Shown here: in pieces, positions 56,101 through 64,000 of the stretch
Position numbering within the stretch: the first letter of the stretch is position 1
Layout of the letters: each line of letters begins with the position of its first letter
Assembly: GCA_015832175.1 (NCBI GenBank)
Contig: WJXW01000010.1
Span: forward strand, 682,001-746,000
DNA: 64,000 bases
Reading direction: 5' to 3'
Source of the DNA: Paraphaeosphaeria minitans
Taxonomy: Eukaryota; Ascomycota; Dothideomycetes; Pleosporales; Didymosphaeriaceae
The notes under the pieces: model-generated
The model's database searches: none
Told to the model about the DNA's origin: nothing
The model's input: the letters and a program-made list of their open reading frames with translations, nothing else
Program-made: the position numbers and the translations under genes

Positions 56101-57360
56101 GCTCTGCTCTGCGGAGGCCAGAAGAGCAAAAGAAGTATTCATGGTCGCTCGGCCTTGCGAAGCGCAGAACCTTCACACACCTCCCATCTAGTCTCCCCAT
56201 TTGAGTTCCCTGATGATTACAATCTCGACCATCCTAGCATCCCAAAATTATTCTACCGAGTTGCACAAAAGCTCTCTCGTCCTCTCCGGGCTTCTTCTCC
56301 ACGCACTTCCACCATGGTGGACTAAAAGTTTTCCTGGTTCGCTGAAATGGCGACTGAAAGCTGAAAGCCTTCTCTGGTATGGACTGCCCTTCTTTGTGGG
56401 GACTAAAAACATGACACCACAGTGGTTGTATTCGCTCCTTGCAGCGCACGTCCAGACCTCGAAGCCCGGATGGTGATAAGCGTCATCACCACCTTATGCC
56501 CTTGCCGTATCTCAGTTGACCAGCATAGGAACCTCCTCACGCTCCCTTCCGTTCTTTCTTCGTCGGTCAATCTTTAGTCTCCAGAAGAGCAGAGCCGTGA
56601 CTGTTGCATAGTATTGTTCACAGCCCTCATATCCTTTCAGACGAAGAACTTCAAGTTCAAAAATGTAGTAGTGTGACAGTTCGTGCCAGCATGGAGAGTG
56701 AGCACACAATCCTCGTCACCCCGGCCTGCCTATATCAAACCCCACTTCTCCATCGACCATTTCCTCCTCCACACCACCACACCTGCAGGCTAAAAGTCAG
56801 CATAACCCTGAAACACGTTGACGAAAACCCACTGTAGTTCCTGTAGGCACACAGGACTAAAAACTTGGCGCGCAACACGCATGACCTCCTTGACCATGTG
56901 GCCCAAAAACATAATCTCCACGTTCCTATGCGTGCTCCGTGGAGACTGGGGCCCAAAAACGAGCATACCTACCATCACTGTCATCTCAGCGTGTATATAA
57001 ATCGTTCTCCCACCTCCATCTTCATCTTCGCCTCCACACACCACACCCTGCGGGCTTGAAGGAGGAGGGGAAAGCCCGTGTGGAGACTGCGATTGACAAG
57101 AGGAAAGCGACATCGCAACTCAATACTTGTTGGCAATGGTATCAAAGACTGTCTATTTGCGGAGGACAAAACTTCCTTGGGGCACGGAATTGCGGTTGCC
57201 TGCTCCGCGCAGTCGGGGCCAGGTACAATCCGTACGACCGTTACCTACGGAAACGCTCAATGTTCTTTATATTTCCTCTCTCTCTACATGCGCAACCGCC
57301 TTTGTGGACCGAGAAGACGACTGGCCACCTAATCATGGGGTGAAAAGCAACACGACTTGC
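53175..57360. repeat. Right part of a diverged ~250-bp tandem array
   Basis: No genes, but a periodic layout. An ACTAAAA-type box recurs at about 53270, 53550 and 53820, less regularly at 54222, 54424 and 54700, then at 55261, 55500, 55747, 56040, 56321, 56580, 56790, 57056 and 57308 (spacings 210-293, mean near 256). Most boxes are preceded by a CT-rich tract (such as CTCTATACCACCTCCACCTTC) and often by a TATA-like string (55197, 56996), and in several units a GCGCATGGGAC-like string with a GCTCYGCGC-like string lies further upstream. Units share short blocks only, so the array is old. Many short ORFs in this stretch are not gene-like. Confidence 0.5.
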
Positions 57361-57759
57361 ACATCTCGAGACAGTCAGGAACTCTTGGGTCCTGAGACGG
57401 GAAATCTTTTCGAGGATATTATGAACCGTAGCATTGCATGGGCAACTGAAAAAAAAAAAGAAACGAAAGTATTCATGTGCCACACGCGTTGGGCAACGCA
57501 CACTGATGGGAAGGGTTTATGAACACTGCACCAAACAACCATCTATCTAAGCAGCTCGCCGTGACAAATAACATAGAGCGCGAGCACCAGCTCAGCCATG
57601 TATCCCATGCCATTAAAAAAACGGGTCCAGTCAGTCTCCCTTGTATACAACGCCAGACGCGTCGCTCAATGAATGCCCTACGAATACTAGTAATATCCTA
57701 CAGTGCCAAGAAAAAAATGAACAAAACACTGGGTGCGTCGGTAGCACTGAGGGCTTCCA

Positions 57760-60130
57760 CTACAGCGTTCGTGCTTTCTTAAGTCCCGGGAAATAGCGAA
57801 CGTGCAGCTCGTCGATGAAATGGTTGTGCCGGATGCCCGGCGCACGGGCTCGCTGAAACGTATCGATAGCATCCTGAACCTTGTAGCCTTCCTTTTCGAT
57901 AAGATAGCTAACCAAGAAGAAGCCGGTACGGTTGAATCCATAATGGCAATGGACGCCGATCAAAGATTGATCGCCATCCTGCATGTCGCTGCGGATCTTA
58001 TCGATCAACTCGATGAAATTGCACACCTCGTCCTTAGTTGGTGGCTGCTTCGAGACGGTAGGAAATTTGTGATATGAGATACCACCGGCCTCGAGGCCCT
58101 TGGGATCGTATACAGGCGAATCAAGGCTGATGTCAACAACAGCGTGAAGCTTGGTTGCCCACTGCTTGACGAAGATCTTCGGTGAGTGCTCTTCGTCGAC
58201 TTCGCGGAGAGTCTTCATGGCGCGGAAAATGCCAGCGATCGGCTGTGAGACGGGTTGCACTGCCTGCCATTTCTTGAAGTTCTTGACGTCCCATTTCCCT
58301 TCCGTAGACAAGTATTGCAGCTGCCAAGCAAGCGAAAGGCGAGGGTCAATGTGGTCGGCAAGAAAACTACCTATTAAGCCAGAGATGATCCGCGAGCTCG
58401 CTGGTGCAAACAAAAGAGAATGTGCGGCAGGCTTCGGCATAATCGCAGTTTTGACGACCAGTCGGCGGGTGCAGGGTGCAGGCTTGGAGGGTGTGGCATA
58501 TACTGCGTCTGTTCCGGTGGTGATATTGATAGAGCTCTCACCTGTCGATGACATTGCCATAGTGTGAACGGACGCTTGATCTTGGGAGTAGTGCGAAGAC
58601 GAAGCATGGCCAGTAGTGTTGTCATCCATGTCTGGCAAGTCACCTGGATCAACGCCGGAGTCCTGGTGTTTTCGTTCTAGAATACCTGGGTCGGCTTTTG
58701 CTAAGTCTATCGAGGCTGCAGCAATCGGGAGGCTGGCCTTGTCGCTCGGAGGTTCGATGCCAGTCACATCTCGACCCAGAAACTCGAGGATGCGCCTAAC
58801 GTTGATGACCGGAGTTGTCTGGTCAGCAGCCCCAGCTGCAAGAAAGACCGGTATATTCAAACCTGCCCACACCTCGCGGCCCGGAAGACCTCCCTCTGGG
58901 GAGCCAGTAGAGTAATTGGGACACATCCCACGCGCCATGCGCTGCCAGACTTGAGAACGGCTTTGCTTGTTGTAGCGAAGCTGAAGCCTCTTCGTCTCGT
59001 CGTCAGCATCGTATCCTGCCATTCGAGCCACGCTGACACTGTTCAGGCCTCCTCTTCTATCCCATCTCCTGATCAGGTCGAACATGAATCCCGGCAAAGC
59101 GGCAATAATTTTCAACTGTCCGGTCTGCTTCTTAGTTGGCGGGTCGGCCTTGGGACAAATGGCGATCAGTCCGCTGACGTGTGTGCTGACAAGGTGCTCA
59201 TATGGAGAGGACGGCGACGCCAGCATGGCTGCCAAAGAGCATCCCATGCTGTGTCCGATCAAGACCACCTGCTGGTCACCATTGCGATCTCGGTGGGCCT
59301 CGATCACAACAGCAAGAAGCTGGACAAGCGCATCGGTAGTGTACGCCTCCCATGCTGTGGGTGCAAAGCTCGAACGGCCACAGCCAGGAAGATCGATGGC
59401 CAAGCACGAAGCAAGGTTGGAAAGACTGATTAGGATGGGGTTGAACTGGGCGGCGGAGCCTCCTAGGCCGTGGATGAAGACCAAGAGAGGTACTGGTCGA
59501 GGCTCCTGGGGAAGCTTCTGCTCTTGCGGATGGGCCCGGTAGAAGGTCCGTATACCTGGATAGGTGAAGCCGGTGGATTCTACAGTAAACTCGCGGATGG
59601 TAGAGTGCTTCTTGAGCAGACCCGGATCAGTAGCATCAGTGTCTGAGCAAGATTAGCGAACAGGCATCGGACATGAAACAGTAGCGCAATGCATGTATTG
59701 GTTGTCGCGTTGCGAACATGGTAGGCCGGGGCTGTTGGGCACGTGACGTTGTCGAAGTGCGGTATGACTCACCGACATCAAACGCTTCGGCTGCATGGGT
59801 GGACCCATCGGAAGAGGCAGGCGTCTTTCCTTTTCGGTTGCGTTTGCTCCATATCCAGAGCGCAGAGCCGATGCCACACAGCGCTGTCAACTTGACCATG
59901 CCCACCAATGTCAGAAAGGAGCCCTCTCCGCGACGATCAAGGGGATTCAGAAGCCCAACGAGGTTGACAACGGAGCGTCTTATGGACTGGCAGAAGGAAA
60001 GGTCGATTTGAGCTACGGAATCAGGGCGGTCGCTGGGGCCAGCCAGGGACGTCTTCAGCAGCAAGACGAGGGTCTGTGGAAGGCGACACGAGCCATGGTG
60101 AGACAGGAAAGAGTGCGAATGAGGCTCCAT
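57760..60130 (-). CDS. Alpha/beta-hydrolase fused to dual-specificity-type phosphatase
   Basis: Exons 60130-59773 and 59642-57760 join across a GTGAGT...GCTCAG intron in phase 1 for about 746 aa. Residues 65-100 contain a possible membrane helix (LVGMVKLTALCGIGSALWIW). Then comes an alpha/beta-hydrolase domain: the HGLGG oxyanion loop (about 176) and the nucleophile elbow GHSMGCS with Ser at about 251. After a Ser/Thr/Asp-rich linker the C-terminal 200 residues form a cysteine-phosphatase domain: VVDISLDSPVYDP, KFPTVSKQPPTKDEV, and the P-loop HCHYGFNRTG (Cys about 685, Arg about 691). Both catalytic sets appear intact. The fusion suggests lipid or phosphoester chemistry at a membrane; the substrate is unknown. 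The start could also be a later Met, for instance just before KLTALCG. Confidence 0.85.
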
Positions 60131-60534
60131 CCCAACTTGGGTGCCAGATGGCTGAATGTATATTCAAAGGGGCGAGAGGCGTGGCCGTGCGGAATGCGCA
60201 ACGACGAGGTGACAGCAGCGGACCAATGGCGGGAGCAAGAGCGCGGCGTGACGGTGGTGTTGGCGCAGAGCTGTCGGTGCGTGATGGTTAAGGCGCCGTG
60301 GGCGCACGTTGGGATGCTGCGTCCTGCCAGGCTGCTAGGAAAAGAAGAATAGTAGCCGCGCCCAGTCGATGTTTCCAGCGGTTTGCATCTTTGGAAGCCA
60401 CGTCGGAGAGGGTAGCAGCGCAGGTGGGAGTGGACAGCAGAGGGGGGCTGCAGACCAAGCGGAGCACAGCGTGTGGAATGCGAGAGCGAATGGCGGGCTG
60501 CTGTATCTCGCAGTGAATGATGCACCGCAGCCGC

Positions 60535-60565
60535 GTTCAGGTTCAGGTTCAGGTTCAGGTTCAGG
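60535..60565 (+). repeat. GTTCAG hexanucleotide repeat
   Basis: Five copies of GTTCAG in a row. It differs from the usual fungal telomere unit TTAGGG and lies between genes, so it is a simple microsatellite. Confidence 0.85.
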
Positions 60566-60773
60566 TGGGAGTTGTTTTTGCTCGGAGCGATGGGCAGCAG
60601 GCTAGCGAGGAAAGAGGAAAGGAAGAGGAAAGAGGAAAGAGCGATGATGTCAGTTGCGGGCTCCAGTCGCGCCTTCCCTTCCCTGCGAACAAGCGACGCG
60701 CTACGCCAGCCCTACCTAACCCAGGTGGGTTGGCATGTGAGGCGAGTACTGCTTCGTACCTACCGTGAATCGC

Positions 60774-60778
<5 letters not shown>

Positions 60779-60846
<68 letters not shown>
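60779..60846 (+). repeat. CT dinucleotide microsatellite
   Basis: A pure run of about 33 CT units, then CTCTCCTCTC variants, in the divergent intergenic region. Confidence 0.95.
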
Positions 60847-60850
<4 letters not shown>

Positions 60851-61669
60851 CTCCTCTCCCACCCTCGCTCCCACCCTCCCCATCTACCTTTGCATCAACC
60901 CACGCACTTCTCCCATGGCCTACACCGCAAGCGAGCAAAGTCGCCGCAGGTCATCTGTGTGCGCTGATTGTTGCATTCGGAACGGTTGTGCCAGCCATTT
61001 GCAGCTCTTGCATCCGTACTAGGCAGGTACCATCACCACGTACAGGCGCACCGTTCAGCTGCTCAAGCTTCAACACAGCTGCAGGCATGCTCTTGATCAG
61101 TGCTTCCTGTATGTGGTGTTGTGCCTGCTGACATGCATAGTGCCACGCTACGGAAGTATCCTGCCCAAAATCCAAGGTGCCATGAGTTGGCATCTTCGAA
61201 ACTCTGCACATGTCCTGGTGTAGAGCAGCGCTGTGTTTCATCGCTAGCGCATCGCGAAAAGCGCAGCATGACGCTTGCAAAATGGATTTTGAAGGGTTCG
61301 ACTGTTGACTCCGACTATTAATCGTCACCTTCCTTGGATCTTGTTCTGTTTTGTATATTCAATCGCGCGCCCATCGTCATCTTTTTCTTTTCGTTCACAG
61401 CGTGCATCACGTCCTGGTTCGCCCTTTCGTCCGTTGCCGGTGTCATTACGCAATCACCAGTGATCTTGAAAGTGTCGTGGCGGATTCCAATGGACCGACT
61501 TGACGGAAATCATCACACCCATCGCCTTTAAATTATCGTCGCCTCCAGCTTCCGCTTTTTAGATACATGACCCAAAAGTCTTGCACCTAGAGATGATAAG
61601 AGTAGACCTGTCTATTCCTACAGTATCCAGCTAGATAAACGATCACGTTATTATTTACATTCCACGACG

Positions 61670-63290
61670 ATGCGGACTTCATCGAAGCTGAAAACATCTC
61701 TCCGAGCTGCGCTGGCTCTCTACGCAGTTGCGATGGCCTCAGCAAATGCCACCGATACCACGGATGATTATCCTCAGCAACCAGCAATCGTCAACTACAC
61801 TACCTCGGAGGCTGGTAACCCATTTGTAGATGGTTGGTATGCGGATCCAGACACAGCAATCTGCAAGTACAAGATCCTGCCTGTTCGAAATACACTTTCT
61901 AATGTTCCAAGACCAGGGTGTTTACTGGGTATTCCCGACCTCGTCATATGTCTACGATCAGCAAACATACCTTGATGCTTTTTCGAGCCCGGACCTGGTC
62001 CACTGGACCAAACACGCTAATATCCTTACCACCAAGGACGTCACGTGGGCAACAAAGGCAGTCTGGGCTCCTGCGCCAGCCTTCAGGAATGGGAAATATT
62101 TCATCTACTTTGGCGCCAACGACATCCAAGAAGGTGAACCAGAGCAAGGCTTCATCGGCGGTATCGGCGTCGCAGTCGCAGACAACCCACAGGGGCCGTA
62201 CGTTGATGCACTCGGCAAGCCGCTCATTGGCGCATACAACAACAGTGCCCAGCCCATCGATCAGGACGTTTTCATCGATGATGATGGTCAAGCGTATATT
62301 TACTACGGGGGGCACGGTCACGCAAATGTAGCGAAGTTGAAAGAGGACATGATATCCTTCGACACATTCGAGGATGGTACGACGTTCAAGGAGATCACGC
62401 CTAGAGATTACGCCGAAGGCCCGCAGATTCTCAAGCGCAATGGGAAGTACTATCTAATGTGGTCGGAAGGCGGCTGGACCGGCCCTGACTACCAGGTATC
62501 ATACGCCGTGGCAGACTCACCATTGGGTCCGTTCTTAGGGGTTTCTGGGACAACGATCTTGCAACAAGACAGTGCTGTTGCCAAGGGAAGCGGGCATAAT
62601 GGAGTGATCCACGTACCGGGGACCGATATTTATTACATCGTCTACCATCGCCGGCCGCTGAGCGAGAACGCCGGCGAGCACCGTGTTCTCTGCTACGACC
62701 GCATGTACTTCAACGAAGATGGCTCCATTAAGCCCATCAAGATGCTAGTCAAAGACCACTTCACAGATGGCGATATGGTCGGGTGGAAGGTCTACCCGGA
62801 AGGATCGGAGCCGGAGGGCGCGCATGTAGTCGACAACAAGCTGGAAGTCAAAAGCCGCTCAAAGTCTGGCACTATAGTCGCACTGGACACCAACTTCACA
62901 GACCAACTATACGACGCGACAGTGATTCTATCAAACAGTAGCAACGACTTCGGCACCAGTGCTGGATTAGTCTTCGGGGTCAAAAACGTTCCTTCTGTCC
63001 CTTACAAGACAAAAGGGTATTACGCAGGACTTTCCACTGCTGGCAGGGTATTTATCATGAATCTCGGCGACGGTACAAGTACGCTCGTTGAAGGCGTGGA
63101 CATCAAGCCCGACATCGAACACCACATCCGGGTCTCGGCCATTGGTGCCAACATTAGCGTGTTCGTGGACGATTTGACGTGGCCTAGGTTGACTTTGGAC
63201 GGCTCGAATCATGCTGCAGGGATGAATGGGGTGGCTGTCTTCAACATGGAGGCGAAATTTGGTAATGTTTCTATTGCGGAGGCAAGTTAG
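61670..63290 (+). CDS. Secreted GH43-family glycoside hydrolase, frame broken near 5' end
   Basis: An ATG at 61670 gives a signal peptide (LKTSLRAALALYAVAMASANA) and the GH43 start GNPFVDGWYADPDTAIC with the catalytic-base Asp. The rest lies in another frame from GVYWVFPTSSYVYDQQTYLD (about 61916) to 63290: WAPAPAFRNGKYFIYFGAND, DQDVFIDDDGQAYIYYGG (pKa-modulating Asp), and YAEGPQILKRNGKYYLMWSEGG (acid Glu), then a C-terminal beta-sandwich-like domain. Family members cleave arabinan or xylan side chains outside the cell. A GTACAAG donor (61866) and CTAAT branch site suggest an intron, but neither available AG (61910 or 61915) restores the frame; a one-base indel fits. It may be a fresh pseudogene or a sequence error. 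Confidence 0.75.
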
Positions 63291-63580
63291 TTGGATCGAA
63301 TCATGAGTGTATACGTCTTCAACGAGTACACGAATTTTTTACGAGTTGGCAACGCGTCTGATAGTGGCAATACAAGCCCATGTTCTTCTCCTTTGATCAC
63401 GACTCCTGAGAAGTAAAGCACAGAAGCGAAGCCCGGGTAGACTCCACACTGACAGCGTTGCTTTCCCACGAAAGGGAAAACAACATCAGACGACTCAGTG
63501 TCAGAGGCGTCACGCATGAACAGGCACGCAGGAATAGAATTTACGCAAGTGCATACAAACGTTCAATATTACAACCCCTC
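63291..63580. other. Convergent intergenic spacer
   Basis: The 3' flanks of two convergent genes; no ORF or repeat of note. Confidence 0.5.
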
Positions 63581-64000
63581 TCAAAACGCCGTCTTCCCCG
63601 TCTCAACCGCCTTCAACACCCCATGATCCGCCAGCTTCTCGATCATATTGAGCAGCATGAAATCACACCCCCTCCTCACCACCATGTTAACCGTCAGCGG
63701 CACCATCTCCTCGTGAAACGCCACATGGCTACGATACGGCACCTGCCCAATCGGAACCGTAAAATCCGCGCACCCATACACGGGACAAATATTCGCACCC
63801 GTGATCTCCGCGCCGAGAGGCTTGACCGCCAGAAACGAAGTGTTTGGGTGGCCATTGAGCCCGAGCTCGCGGTAGGATGGGAAGCCGCCGGTGCCGATGT
63901 CGTAGAGGAAGATGTTCTCGGAGCAGGACGCGGAGGTGGTGGGTTGGAAGGAGGTTTCCCACCATTCGACTGCGGCGTTCTTCGCGACCAAGGCGTTGGC
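63581..64000 (-). CDS. Amidase-like protein, C-terminal part (runs off the window)
   Basis: The minus strand is open from the window edge to a stop at 63581 (about 139 codons). [19 protein letters not shown], then [16 protein letters not shown] and the end [20 protein letters not shown] resemble the C-terminus of fungal amidase-signature enzymes, where a late PIG-containing strand and a final helix close the fold. The catalytic Ser-cisSer-Lys region would lie upstream, outside the window, so activity cannot be judged. The ending [10 protein letters not shown] is also family-like. Other hydrolases remain possible. Confidence 0.55.
   Translation of the reverse strand, partial: ANALVAKNAAVEWWETSFQPTTSASCSENIFLYDIGTGGFPSYRELGLNGHPNTSFLAVKPLGAEITGANICPVYGCADFTVPIGQVPYRSHVAFHEEMVPLTVNMVVRRGCDFMLLNMIEKLADHGVLKAVETGKTAF

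Larger units (their letters stand above)
60131..61669. other. Divergent intergenic region with microsatellites
   Basis: It holds the GTTCAG and CT repeats and GA-rich tracts. ORFs over the CT run encode only Ser-Leu repeats. A TACCTA-type string lies at 60710-60770. The promoter of the GH43 gene should be at 61400-61660. Nothing else was recognised. Confidence 0.55.

Noticed and set aside
60535..60565. Possible interstitial telomere repeat
   Set aside because: The unit is GTTCAG, not TTAGGG, and there are only five copies.
60572..60967. ORFs encoding long Ser-Leu or Arg-Glu runs
   Set aside because: They are translations of the CT/GA microsatellite.

Overview
The window looks like nuclear DNA of a filamentous ascomycete (Pezizomycotina; Dothideomycetes is my guess, not proven). 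The grounds are short spliceosomal introns (about 45-400 nt) in most genes, two fungal Zn(II)2Cys6 transcription factors plus the relic of a third, fungal-type metabolic families, and an AT-rich block holding a Ty3 retroelement riddled with TAA/TAG stops of the kind left by repeat-induced point mutation (RIP). I saw no tRNA, rRNA or CRISPR.

Layout. 0.1-5.5 kb: a Zn2Cys6 regulator of about 917 aa and a D-2-hydroxyacid dehydrogenase. 5.6-19.8 kb: a gene graveyard. Decayed copies of an unknown gene, a zinc alcohol dehydrogenase, an aldehyde-dehydrogenase-like N-terminus, a Fungal_trans regulator, a copper-type P1B ATPase, an SDR and a full-length aldehyde dehydrogenase flank two genes that still read cleanly, a MaoC/HTD2-type dehydratase and a PQ-loop membrane protein. 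20.5-25.4 kb: a secreted nucleoside-hydrolase-like (DUF1593/Sde182) protein, a RING-finger protein and a conserved fungal protein. 25.4-36.6 kb: weak or decayed loci, including a broken ubiquitin-domain gene, a second intact Zn2Cys6 regulator and several small genes. 36.7-44.1 kb: two minisatellites (16 bp and 37 bp), a BTB gene and the housekeeping Doa1/Ufd3/PLAA gene. 44.1-57.4 kb: gene-free. A 6.66-kb RIP-mutated Ty3 chromovirus with matching 430-bp LTRs and an ATAGT target duplication sits inside what looks like an old, strongly diverged tandem array with a period of about 250 bp. 57.7-64.0 kb: an alpha/beta-hydrolase fused to a dual-specificity-type phosphatase, a secreted GH43 glycosidase with a broken reading frame, and the 3' end of an amidase-like gene running off the window.

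Genes working together. I see no intact biosynthetic cluster. The relics between 6 and 20 kb (ADH, two ALDH-like sequences, SDR, a regulator, a metal ATPase) around the intact dehydratase could be the remains of a catabolic or secondary-metabolism cluster; that is inference. The clearest candidate for something undescribed is the ~250-bp array around the retroelement, whose units carry TATA-like and CT-rich tracts followed by an ACTAAAA-type box.

Limits. Exon boundaries were set by eye from GT/AG sites, reading phase and family resemblance. Family names come from recognition of motifs, not from a search.
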